The notes below the pieces were generated by a model, which saw only the letters and a program-made list of their open reading frames with translations, had not been told where the DNA came from and did not search any database. A stretch of DNA of 50,857 bases from Candidatus Methanophagaceae archaeon GoMg1 (GTDB lineage: Archaea; Halobacteriota; Syntropharchaeia; Alkanophagales; Methanospirareceae), in contig QBUL01000186.1 in NCBI GenBank assembly GCA_013180605.1, forward strand, positions 1 to 50,857, given 5' to 3'. Each line of letters begins with the position of its first letter. Within the stretch, counting starts at the first letter, position 1. Positions 27,035-35,712 of this stretch are shown here, piece by piece. The position numbers and the translations under genes are program-made.

Positions 27035-29947
27035 CTATAATTCCCAAAACCTCTTCGTCCTCATGTATCTCCTCTCCTCCACCAGTATATTACGATAAAA
27101 GTCATACTCGTACTCATACTCGCCCTTTATGTCTTTAGACCTCCGTATTATTCTCGATGCCACTTCAGGCCCTATGCCGCGAGCCGCAAGTGCAATCACG
27201 GCGAGAACGCCATGCGACAAAACTAGATTTGCGTTTCGATACACCCTTTTCACACGCTCTTTATTCTCCTTTTCAATAGCGGAACCTGTCCTTCTCACAA
27301 CCTTGATTTCTTCCTTCTCCCACGGTTTTAACGCAGCAATCAACCTCGAGTTGCAAAATGGGCAAACAAGCGATTCCGTCCCTGATTCAATTACCGTTTT
27401 CACACGCCTTTGCGATTCCCAGCGCTTGCAATTCACACAGAATAAAATCACTCTGTCGTTCATTATTCTGTTCCTTAACGCATCTATAATCACACTTTCG
27501 TTTCGTTCAGATGCCAGTACGTCCCGCCAACTCAAATACCCGGCGGCGCCAATGGGACTTAACCCGTGTGAAGAAAAGCAGAGTTTTATCTCGCCGGATT
27601 TTAGCCTCCTCAATACTTCTTTCGTTCGCTCCACGTCAAGTTTATCAGCGAAGATGTCATTCACGGTCTCTTCGTATATCGGCGTCCCCGAGAATAATTT
27701 CACCAGCGTATCGGCGGAAATACGTTTCCTATCAAAGTCCTTACGCAGCGCACCGAAACGCTTCGCTACGTTCAACAGCTCCCATTTAAGCAGAAAGGAG
27801 TTTTTTAGTGTTTTTTCTAATATCTGCTGAACGAATTCAGGTTCAATTGAGTTCAACGTCCGCTGCAGGGCTTCTTTCTTCATCCTTCTTCCGGATTTTA
27901 ATTTTATCCGGTAGGGGTCTATCTCCATGGAAATATCCGTACCGAGTAGAGCGCCGAGTAAAGCAACAATCAACCGTCCAAACGTCTCGTTTACACGATG
28001 CCCAAAGCAAGCGTTTATCACCATTTCCTTCTCATCTTTCGCCGTTTCTACAACCACTTCCTTCGCCGTTGGCACTGGACACTTCTCCTTAATCTGCTCT
28101 TTTACTATGTCTATGAGCGTTCCCAAACAAGAGGAATTCACTCTATATTCCCGCTTCAAATCAGTCTCTAAATCAGCAATCTTTACCGCCGCCGAATCAG
28201 AAGCGATAAAAGAAGCGATTTTGTTTCTTAAGTCACCTACTTCCTGTGCAACCGCAAAAGGAACGGGTATTTCCTCGCCTTCCCATTTGGGTATCTCGCC
28301 TTCCCTCTTTACACCAGGTTCTACGTTTATCTTTTCTTTCTCGGTTTCTACATCCAAATCCACTATTCGCCACGTTTCGCCCTTTGCAACGAACAACGCA
28401 CCGGGAGCCGCAAAATTCAGCATGAACCGCTCGTCCAGCAGGCAAATCAATTTCCCGCTTACTATGTCATACACCTCGTATTTCCTCTCGTCCGGAATCA
28501 TCGAAAGATTCTCGTAATAATACACTCTCGTGCCTTTACTCCGCCGTATGTTTCTCCCTTCTATTCTTACCAATCTCTCCTCCCCTAACTGCTCTATCAC
28601 ACGCATCATCGAATCAAAAGAAACGTTCCTGAACGGATACGCCCTTTTTATCCGCGAATGCAGTTTATCCGTCAAAACCGCACCAACGTCCAGCAGCATA
28701 CCACAAATTTGATTTGCTAAGACATCCAATGAACCTTCCTTCAGCTTTATATCTTCTATTTCTCCATTCCTTGCTCTTCGTGCAATCACCAACGATTCCG
28801 CTATATCATCAGGAGTAAGGGCAATGACCTTGCCCGCGGAAATTTTTTGAACGAAGTGCGAGGCACGTCCCACACGCTGCACCAATCTCGTTACTTCGCG
28901 TGGCGATGTATATTGAATCACGAGTTCAATCGAACCGATGTCAATGCCGAGTTCCATTGAACTGGTGCAAATAAGGCCTTTTATCGCTCCTTGTTTGAAT
29001 TTGTCCTCTGCTTCTATCCTTATCTCTTTTGACAGTGAGCCATGATGAACGCCGATTAACCCGGGTTCAAACTTGTTTATAATCGAAGCGAGCATCTCCG
29101 CCGCTCTTCTCGTGTTCACGAATATCAAGCTTGATTTGCACTTTTTCACCGCCGCCCTTATGGTTCTTACGTGTGATATCACTTCGGGGTCAACGCCCAG
29201 CTCTTTTGCCTTCTTTGCATCTCTTTTCGTCTTTTGGGGGTTTAAAACCTCTATTTCAATTGCTTTTGTGGAAACCGTGTCCGTGTTCACAACCCGCATC
29301 TTCTCACGTCCACAACCTGCGAAGAATTTCGCTACTTCTTCCGGATTGCCAACGGTTGCAGACAGACATATTCGCTGGAAATCACCTGCAAGTTCTGCCA
29401 TTCGTTCTAACGCAACTGCAAGCTGTGTTCCTCGTTTGGAGTTTGCTAATTCGTGCACTTCGTCTATTATCACGTACCGCAGCGATTTTAAATTCTCGCG
29501 CAGCCTTTTTCCCGGGATCATCGCCTGTATCGTTTCCGGTGTGGTGATGAGCATATCAGGCGGGTTTAAGGCTTGTCGCCTCCTTGCGTATGTGCTGGTA
29601 TCTCCATGTCGAACTTCTATGGTGATGCCAAGTTGAACACCCCATTGCTCCAATCTCGAAAGCATATCACGATTCAAAGCGCGTAAAGGCGTGATATAAA
29701 GAGCGTAGAAACCCTTTTTCTCACTGTTTTTTTCCTTTTCTTTCGCTTCCAGTATCTTCTGAAACACAGGTAGAACAGCAGCTTCGGTCTTGCCCGAACC
29801 CGTAGGTGCTATGAGCAATACGTCTTTCCCTTCTAAAATGAGCGGAATGCCTAATTCCTGTGGTTCCGTGGGCGCACGAGCGAAAAACTTTTCTGTCTTT
29901 TCTAATACATTTTGAATTTCTACGTTGAGCAAAGAGAAAGCGTTCAT
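27035..29947 (-). CDS. Lhr-like DEAD/DEAH-box superfamily 2 helicase
   Basis: APTGSGKTEAA, DEVHEL, SATVGNPEEVAKF, QRVGRASH; long Lhr-type C-terminus with CVNCKRWE..CPFCNSRL. Confidence 0.9.
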   Translation of the reverse strand: MNAFSLLNVEIQNVLEKTEKFFARAPTEPQELGIPLILEGKDVLLIAPTGSGKTEAAVLPVFQKILEAKEKEKNSEKKGFYALYITPLRALNRDMLSRLEQWGVQLGITIEVRHGDTSTYARRRQALNPPDMLITTPETIQAMIPGKRLRENLKSLRYVIIDEVHELANSKRGTQLAVALERMAELAGDFQRICLSATVGNPEEVAKFFAGCGREKMRVVNTDTVSTKAIEIEVLNPQKTKRDAKKAKELGVDPEVISHVRTIRAAVKKCKSSLIFVNTRRAAEMLASIINKFEPGLIGVHHGSLSKEIRIEAEDKFKQGAIKGLICTSSMELGIDIGSIELVIQYTSPREVTRLVQRVGRASHFVQKISAGKVIALTPDDIAESLVIARRARNGEIEDIKLKEGSLDVLANQICGMLLDVGAVLTDKLHSRIKRAYPFRNVSFDSMMRVIEQLGEERLVRIEGRNIRRSKGTRVYYYENLSMIPDERKYEVYDIVSGKLICLLDERFMLNFAAPGALFVAKGETWRIVDLDVETEKEKINVEPGVKREGEIPKWEGEEIPVPFAVAQEVGDLRNKIASFIASDSAAVKIADLETDLKREYRVNSSCLGTLIDIVKEQIKEKCPVPTAKEVVVETAKDEKEMVINACFGHRVNETFGRLIVALLGALLGTDISMEIDPYRIKLKSGRRMKKEALQRTLNSIEPEFVQQILEKTLKNSFLLKWELLNVAKRFGALRKDFDRKRISADTLVKLFSGTPIYEETVNDIFADKLDVERTKEVLRRLKSGEIKLCFSSHGLSPIGAAGYLSWRDVLASERNESVIIDALRNRIMNDRVILFCVNCKRWESQRRVKTVIESGTESLVCPFCNSRLIAALKPWEKEEIKVVRRTGSAIEKENKERVKRVYRNANLVLSHGVLAVIALAARGIGPEVASRIIRRSKDIKGEYEYEYDFYRNILVEERRYMRTKRFWEL

Positions 29948-30014
29948 GGCTGTGATTTATTTTTATCTTTTTAACTAAACTGTTTTTTTTTGTTAGAAAC
30001 ATTAATAGAAAAAC

Positions 30015-30308
30015 GTGATGACAATAGAACTAAACGTAACGATAAAACTGAAGCATGGAGTTGCAGACCCGGAAGGCGAGAACACGAAAAAAGCCCTGAA
30101 TCTGCTCGGGTTTAGAGACGTGCGTAGCGTAAAATCACTAAAATCTTTTAGGATAGAGATAGAGCCAGGAGAAGGAGAAGACGAAGAAAAGGTGAAGCAG
30201 GAAGTAGAAGAAATGTGCAGGAAACTTCTTGCCAACCCGGTAATACATGATTACGATATATCAGTGGTAAAGAGCGAAAAAAAATACAATGAAGAAATCA
30301 ATATTTGA
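30015..30308 (+). CDS. Translation elongation factor aEF-1 beta
   Basis: 97 aa preceding trpS; V(R)SVKSLKSFRIEIE pattern and LANPVIHDYDI; resembles EF-1beta or PurS-like ferredoxin-fold, with PurS/FGAM-synthase subunit PurS a strong alternative. Confidence 0.5.
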   Translation: MMTIELNVTIKLKHGVADPEGENTKKALNLLGFRDVRSVKSLKSFRIEIEPGEGEDEEKVKQEVEEMCRKLLANPVIHDYDISVVKSEKKYNEEINI

Positions 30309-31446
30309 TAATCGGAGCAAAGGGATAAGCACGGAAAAATCAGATGCGGCTATTCGTATGTCTGTAACGCCCTGGGAAGTCGAAGGGGATATTAACTATG
30401 ATAAACTGATAGAAGAATTTGGTACTCGGCCTCTGGATAGCCACCTGTTTTATAGACTAAAGGACCCGATGCCGCCTCCTGTTAAAAGAGGTATGTGCTT
30501 TTCGCACCGGGATTTAGACAAATGGCTTGATGCTTACGATAATGGAGAAAAGGTTACAGTACTTAGTGGAAGAGGGCCTTCCGAAAAAATGCATATCGGT
30601 CATTTGACGCTATATGCTATACCCAAATATTTCCAGGACGTATACAAATGTACCGCGTATATTCCTGTATCAGATGATGAAAAATTCTACGTAAAAGAGA
30701 ATCTGGAAATAGAGGATGTAGAAATGTTTGCGAACGACAACATATTGGATATATTAGCAATGGGTTTTGATCCGAACAAGACCATCGTTCATAAGGACTT
30801 CGAGCACACAAAAATATACAAGTATGCTGCACAGGTTGCTAAGAAGATAACATACTCTACGGCTAAAGCCGTGTTCGGATTGAAAGCAGAGAACAACATT
30901 GGTTGGGTCTTCTACCCTGCGATGCAAGCAACGCATATACTGTATCCACAATTTATAGAAGGCCCTCATCTGACATTAGTGCCAATAGGAATAGACCAGG
31001 ACCCATTCATCAGGGCAACACGGGATATAGCGGAAAAGTTTGGCTTTCAAAAACCTGCTACAATACATAAAAAGTTGGCACCCGGGTTAGAAGGGCCAAA
31101 AATGAGTTCTAGCGGAAAAAACGCTATATGGCTAAGTGACGATGAAGATACCGTGGCTAATAAGGTACATAAATACGCATTCTCCGGCGGGCAGCCAAGC
31201 ATCAAAGAACACCGAGAAAAAGGTGGTAACCCGGACATAGACGTATCTTTTCTTTATTTGAAATACTTCTTTGAGGAAGACGACAATAAATTGGAACAAA
31301 TAGATCGGGACTATAGAGACGGGAGCCTGCTAAGCGGAGAACTCAAAGAATATTTCATAGAAAAAGTTAATAACTATCTCAAAGAACACAGAAGAAGAAG
31401 AGAAATTGTGGAGAAGAATATTGATAAATATATGCTTAGGGACTGA
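30289..31446 (+). CDS. trpS: Tryptophanyl-tRNA synthetase
   Basis: GRGPSEKMHIGHLTLY, KMSSSGKN, AVFGLKAENNIGWVFYPAMQA. Confidence 0.93.
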   Translation: MKKSIFDNRSKGISTEKSDAAIRMSVTPWEVEGDINYDKLIEEFGTRPLDSHLFYRLKDPMPPPVKRGMCFSHRDLDKWLDAYDNGEKVTVLSGRGPSEKMHIGHLTLYAIPKYFQDVYKCTAYIPVSDDEKFYVKENLEIEDVEMFANDNILDILAMGFDPNKTIVHKDFEHTKIYKYAAQVAKKITYSTAKAVFGLKAENNIGWVFYPAMQATHILYPQFIEGPHLTLVPIGIDQDPFIRATRDIAEKFGFQKPATIHKKLAPGLEGPKMSSSGKNAIWLSDDEDTVANKVHKYAFSGGQPSIKEHREKGGNPDIDVSFLYLKYFFEEDDNKLEQIDRDYRDGSLLSGELKEYFIEKVNNYLKEHRRRREIVEKNIDKYMLRD

Positions 31447-31487
31447 CTTGACATTCTTTGATTAAACTTTCTTAGGGGGAAGAAAGT

Positions 31488-32342
31488 TTGATGGTAAAGC
31501 TTTCTTTCTTAAATAAAGGTAAGTTCATGAACGAACGTGCAAGAATCCAAGCCGAAGAGGTGTACGTGCTAAAGATAGGTGGCAGCGTACTGACCGAGAA
31601 AGATAAGGTGCGGAAAGCACGAAAGAGTGTGATAACGCGAATATCAAAGGAAATCGCCCTTGCACTCGCTCTTGCGCATGGACGAGGAGCAGGGGGCACC
31701 ACCAGAAAAAAACTTATTCTGGTGCATGGTGCAGGCTCTTATGGGCATCCGCAGGCGAAGATATATCTAGCAAGTCGTGCTGCAAAAGACGCTTTAATCA
31801 CGCATGAATCCGCAAAAGAACTGAATCGGATAGTAACATCGTCTTTGATGGAATTTGGAGTAAAGATAATGCCCCTACATCCTCTAAGCGGGGTTGTATT
31901 CAGAGGTGGAGAACCGAACTACAAAATAAAAGAGCAAATAGAATTGGCATTAGAAGCGGGGATAGTGCCGGTTTTGCATGGCGACGTCATCAGGGATGAG
32001 AAAGGAGGTTTTCGTATATTAAGCGGCGACCATCTGGTGGTGTATGCCGCGAAAGAGTTCAAAGCGAGCAGGGTTGGTGTAGGTACGGATGTAGATGGTG
32101 TTTTAGATGATGAAGGAGAAGTGATAAGAAAAATAATGCCGGTGGATGTAGACAAAATGAGCTTAAAAGGGTCTAAGCACGTGGATGTAACCGGCGGGAT
32201 GAAAGAGAAGGTGCATCTGTTAGCAAAGCTCGCATCCGAGAATAACATCCCTTCTGTCATTTTTAACGCATCAAGGGAATCAAACGTGTATAAATTCTTG
32301 ACTGACGATGAGGACCTGTTCGGCACGGTGATAAGTGCGTAG
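31488..32342 (+). CDS. Isopentenyl phosphate kinase
   Basis: KIGGSVLTEKDK, LVHGAGSYGHPQAKIY, VPVLHGDVIRDEKGGFRILSGD, VTGGMKEKV: amino-acid kinase family, IPK type. Confidence 0.88.
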   Translation: MMVKLSFLNKGKFMNERARIQAEEVYVLKIGGSVLTEKDKVRKARKSVITRISKEIALALALAHGRGAGGTTRKKLILVHGAGSYGHPQAKIYLASRAAKDALITHESAKELNRIVTSSLMEFGVKIMPLHPLSGVVFRGGEPNYKIKEQIELALEAGIVPVLHGDVIRDEKGGFRILSGDHLVVYAAKEFKASRVGVGTDVDGVLDDEGEVIRKIMPVDVDKMSLKGSKHVDVTGGMKEKVHLLAKLASENNIPSVIFNASRESNVYKFLTDDEDLFGTVISA

Positions 32343-32430
32343 CAGTTGTTGGGTTTTAATAACCACAGATTACTGCAACTGTACAATTACGAAACTTTTA
32401 TATACCTCTTTCATGTAGTATTTTAAAACA

Positions 32431-32967
32431 ATGAGCCAAGAAAAGACAATTAAAAGCGAGCAAATATACGCGGGTAAAATAGTTAATCTTCGAGTTGATA
32501 CCGTTTCATTGCCGGATGGAAGAACAAAAAGGCGTGAGATTGTCGACCACCCCGGTGCGGCAGCTATTGTTGCTCTGATGGACGAAGGTGTGCTGTTAGT
32601 GGAGCAATACCGAAAAGCGGTTGAAACAGGAACGTTAGAGATACCTGCGGGTACGCTTGAACTGGGCGAGTCGGCGGAACAATGCGCCAGACGTGAACTG
32701 GTCGAGGAGACCGGATTTCAAGCTTCGAAACTGGATAAAATGACGGAGTTTTATCCATCACCGGGTTTCAGCGGCGAGATAATACATATTTTCAAAGCGA
32801 GTGAACTGAAGAAAGTTCCTGATGCCGACGCGGAACTGCCGATAACGTTTGTGCCTCTGGGCGAACTATTGACAAAGATAAGAAACGGCGAGATACGAGA
32901 TGGAAAGACAATAATTGGTGTGCTGATGGTGACGGTGGAGCGGGAAAGGATGCCGCAGCAGGATTGA
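32431..32967 (+). CDS. NUDIX hydrolase (ADP-ribose pyrophosphatase-like)
   Basis: GTLELGESAEQCARRELVEETGFQ Nudix box. Confidence 0.92.
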   Translation: MSQEKTIKSEQIYAGKIVNLRVDTVSLPDGRTKRREIVDHPGAAAIVALMDEGVLLVEQYRKAVETGTLEIPAGTLELGESAEQCARRELVEETGFQASKLDKMTEFYPSPGFSGEIIHIFKASELKKVPDADAELPITFVPLGELLTKIRNGEIRDGKTIIGVLMVTVERERMPQQD

Positions 32968-33022
32968 CTAATGTTTGAAATGCCTGATTGCCATTGGTTC
33001 AAGAAAACAAAGACAAATTATA

Positions 33023-33170
33023 GACACAGATTAACGCAGATTAACACAAACCTTTCTTTCAAAAAGAAAGCTTTACCAAAGAAATTTGTTTTTCTTTTAG
33101 CACAGGTTTTCTTTTTTTGAAAAAGAAAAAGTGTTGCGTAAATCAGTGTAAATCTGTGTCTTAAATAGAG
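33023..33170 (+). repeat. Dispersed inverted-repeat element (copy E5) with A/T hairpin sequence nested inside
   Basis: gacacagattaacgcagattaacacaaa ... [ctttctttcaaaaagaaagctttaccaaagaaa...agcacaggttttcttttttt] ... gcgtaaatcagtgtaaatctgtgtcttaaatag. Confidence 0.75.
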
Positions 33171-33180
33171 CTATCTCTAT

Positions 33181-33849
33181 CTAAGTGCTAAGACCATCCA
33201 CAAACTCCCTCTCAAGTACCGGAGCAGGCACAACGTCAAAAAACATGATTCCTATCATTCGTAATATTTCCAGAAACCGCTGTACATCTTCTTCTGACAA
33301 CCCGTAAAATTCCATGAGCTCACCGAAAGGCGTGAGCAAGATGGAACTGCCGGCGGGTGTAACTTTACCTTTGGAAAATCTATTCGCAGATACGTCACGC
33401 AGAAATGTCCTGATGAGTGCTGCGGTATCGTGCCCGGATATTTTTTCTGTAAATTCCTTTCCGGTAACGTTGACGTTAACGTTAGCATTAACATATCCAA
33501 GGTATGCTTCTTTGAATGTTTCATAAAAATCCGTTTCAATACAATCCAGGACGCCTTCGTATTCCTGATACGCAGTATGGTCAACCAGACGCATAAAGAA
33601 TTCCTTTCCCGCATCTATCGCTGCTGTGTCTATCAGCTTTTTGTCTTTACCTCGCAGGAAAATGGATAGGTAAGGTTTCAATCGCCCCTCTATCTTTCCC
33701 TCCTCGCTGTACAGAGCGGGAATGTCCGTCCTCAACCTCACCCGGAATCGCACTAACAGTAAAGTCACATAGACACCAAGTGCTTTTGCATTGGTATCTA
33801 TCCATTCTTTTCTGAACCATAGCACGGGAATCTCCCCTTCATCATTCAT
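33181..33849 (-). CDS. Hypothetical protein
   Basis: 222 aa ORF, protein-like composition, no recognised family. Confidence 0.65.
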   Translation of the reverse strand: MNDEGEIPVLWFRKEWIDTNAKALGVYVTLLLVRFRVRLRTDIPALYSEEGKIEGRLKPYLSIFLRGKDKKLIDTAAIDAGKEFFMRLVDHTAYQEYEGVLDCIETDFYETFKEAYLGYVNANVNVNVTGKEFTEKISGHDTAALIRTFLRDVSANRFSKGKVTPAGSSILLTPFGELMEFYGLSEEDVQRFLEILRMIGIMFFDVVPAPVLEREFVDGLST

Positions 33850-33850
33850 T

Positions 33851-33968
33851 GTATATGTATGTCCTCGATTCTATTTAAGACACGGATTTACACGGATTCT
33901 TTTTTTGTTGGACGGGCAGGTCTATTTTTAACGGCATTGACTCTTTTCATCTTGTCCGTGTTAATTAA
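33851..33968 (-). repeat. Dispersed inverted-repeat element (copy E6), TATA end facing 33181-33849
   Basis: Reverse complement cacggacaagatgaaaagagtcaatgccgttaaaaatagacctgcc...aatccgtgtaaatccgtgtcttaaatagaatcgagg...atatac matches E3 core. Confidence 0.75.
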
Positions 33969-34010
33969 GCCCTTTCGGGGCTTGCGGGCATGTGGGCAGA
34001 GCCCACAAGC
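33969..34010. repeat. Second copy of hairpin repeat seen at 1832-1869
   Basis: cctttcggggcttgcgggcatgtgggcagagcccacaag. Confidence 0.6.
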
Positions 34011-34021
34011 GTTAATCCTGG

Positions 34022-34276
34022 TCAACAATTTATTTCCTTGTCACTTTTCAACGACTTAATCTTTTCCAAGAACTCTCTAAAACTTATTTCCTTTGTTAGC
34101 TCGGTATTTTTCTTCCCTTTTCCGTGAAAATGAGGTATTCGCTCATCAAGATGATGCACATAGCCCTCACCATATTTTATCTTTAATGCGTTAATGTCCG
34201 GTGCATTATCAAAACCAATTACCACCAAATCCCTATTTATGATTTCATCAAAATGTCTTCTAACCTCATTTTCCAT
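34022..34276 (-). CDS. TumE-like (DUF6516) toxin candidate
   Basis: IGFDNAPDINALKIKYGEGYVHHLDERIPHFHGKGKKN; overlaps the upstream small ORF. Confidence 0.5.
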   Translation of the reverse strand: MENEVRRHFDEIINRDLVVIGFDNAPDINALKIKYGEGYVHHLDERIPHFHGKGKKNTELTKEISFREFLEKIKSLKSDKEINC

Positions 34277-34566
34277 TCTTCCAGTTCCTTCTCCCAGTAT
34301 TCCCACTCGGTCACATCCCCTTCCCAATCCTGGCTTATCTTTTCAACTCCTTTTAGCTCCTCTTCGTTTGATATTGTTTCGATAAATTCAGCATAGCTAC
34401 TGTCGTATTTCTTCTCAAGTTCTACGATTTTTCGCTTTGATTTCTCAATCCTCTCCACGCATTTATCTATTAAATACTTCCGTAGTGCGTTCTCAACGAT
34501 AGTGTCTGCACTACCTAAAGTGTTTAAAATATCCAAATAACCTTTTTTTATGCTGACTGTTGCCAT
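34237..34566 (-). CDS. Small alpha-helical protein, candidate cognate antitoxin
   Basis: 109 aa, partly charged helical; stop overlaps the start of the TumE-like ORF. Confidence 0.5.
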   Translation of the reverse strand: MATVSIKKGYLDILNTLGSADTIVENALRKYLIDKCVERIEKSKRKIVELEKKYDSSYAEFIETISNEEELKGVEKISQDWEGDVTEWEYWEKELEEWKMRLEDILMKS

Positions 34567-34589
34567 TTTCTCTCTTTTTTTCTTTTAAT

Positions 34590-34650
34590 TGTATATAAAG
34601 TATAACCTTCCTTCTATTTAAGACACGGATTTACACGGATTTATTTAACT
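34590..34650 (-). repeat. Dispersed inverted-repeat element (copy E7, half), TATA end facing the TA-like pair
   Basis: tgtatataaagtataaccttccttctatttaagacacggatttacacggattta = reverse complement of E2/E4 3' half. Confidence 0.75.
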
Positions 34651-34665
34651 TGACAATGTCAGATT

Positions 34666-34820
34666 AACCGCAGAGTTCACAGAGAGCGCAGAGGATAGCG
34701 GGTTAGAGGATTAGCGGTTTGGCGGGTTAGAGGGCTAAAACGGCTACTAATATCGGACAACGGACTCTACTCGGGCATCTAATTTTCTCTGCGAACTCAG
34801 CGTTCTCTGCGGTAAATTTA
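34666..34820. repeat. cgcagag/ctctgcg inverted-repeat element, copy 2
   Basis: aaccgcagagttcacagagagcgcagag ... ctctgcgaactcagcgttctctgcggtaaattta. Confidence 0.7.
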
Positions 34821-34908
34821 AAAATAAAAAAGGAAAAAGTGCATGCTTGTACGTACGCACTCACTTCCCCTTACCTTACCTTTTTGGCTTAGCTTACTTC
34901 ACTTTGCT

Positions 34909-35694
34909 TCACTTTACGTACAGCACACCTTTTGCCTTCTTCTCCGTCATTGCGAGGTCGCCTGTGTATTTCTTGTATTCCTCACCCTCTATTGATTCTG
35001 TGCCTTCTAATCTGAACGAGGGTATCATATCCCGCACATTACCCTTCACCGTTATCGCGCCACCGGTCATATCAGCACCGGGCATTACCGCATCGCCTTC
35101 TATCGTTATTTTACCGCCTTTCATGTTCAATCCCGTGAGAATGTATGCGTTCCCTTTTATCTCTATCTCGCCGCCAGCCATGTTTTGTGCGACACACTCA
35201 CCTGTATTTCCTCCTACTGTCACTTTACCGCCAGTCATACCCGTCATCTCGCCCCGGTACATCGCACATAGATTGTCGCCGGCATCGCCTTCTATTACCA
35301 GTTCGCCACCGTGCATTTCACGACCTGCCCAGCAATCTGCAGCCCCCTTTACCGTTATTTTACCGCCGGACATCATCGCACCGCAGTGCATGTCCACGTC
35401 ACCCAAAGCCTCTATCTCTCCTGCTTTCATACCGTCGCCTATGTGCTTCACCCTTGACAAATCACCTTCCAGCACTATTTTTACTTCTTCCGCACTCCCT
35501 GCTTCTCCTTCCACGCTTACGTCAAACAGGTCGCCTGTATTCTCCTCTTTGTTTCCCCACCAGACCTTCACCGCTTTTATCTCTGCTTCCGTCTTTCCTG
35601 CAAGTTTATCCGGCGTCAATGAATCCACTTCAACGGGTATCTTCGCAACTCCTCTCGTAACTTCTTCTTTCAACTTTAATTTTATCGTCTGCAT
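34909..35694 (-). CDS. fwdC: Formylmethanofuran dehydrogenase subunit C
   Basis: Beta-helix-like repeats GGKITVKGAADCWAGREMHGGELVIEGDAGDNLCAMYRGEMTGGKVTV. Confidence 0.93.
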   Translation of the reverse strand: MQTIKLKLKEEVTRGVAKIPVEVDSLTPDKLAGKTEAEIKAVKVWWGNKEENTGDLFDVSVEGEAGSAEEVKIVLEGDLSRVKHIGDGMKAGEIEALGDVDMHCGAMMSGGKITVKGAADCWAGREMHGGELVIEGDAGDNLCAMYRGEMTGMTGGKVTVGGNTGECVAQNMAGGEIEIKGNAYILTGLNMKGGKITIEGDAVMPGADMTGGAITVKGNVRDMIPSFRLEGTESIEGEEYKKYTGDLAMTEKKAKGVLYVK

Positions 35695-35712
35695 TTTTTC
35701 TTCCCTCCTCTA

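Noticed and set aside
30015-30308. Firm assignment of the 97-aa ORF as aEF-1 beta
   Set aside because: The small ferredoxin-like sequence also fits PurS (YGINV-type, KxxLNLLGF..VRSVK); only a profile search can decide, so the feature is listed at 0.5 confidence.
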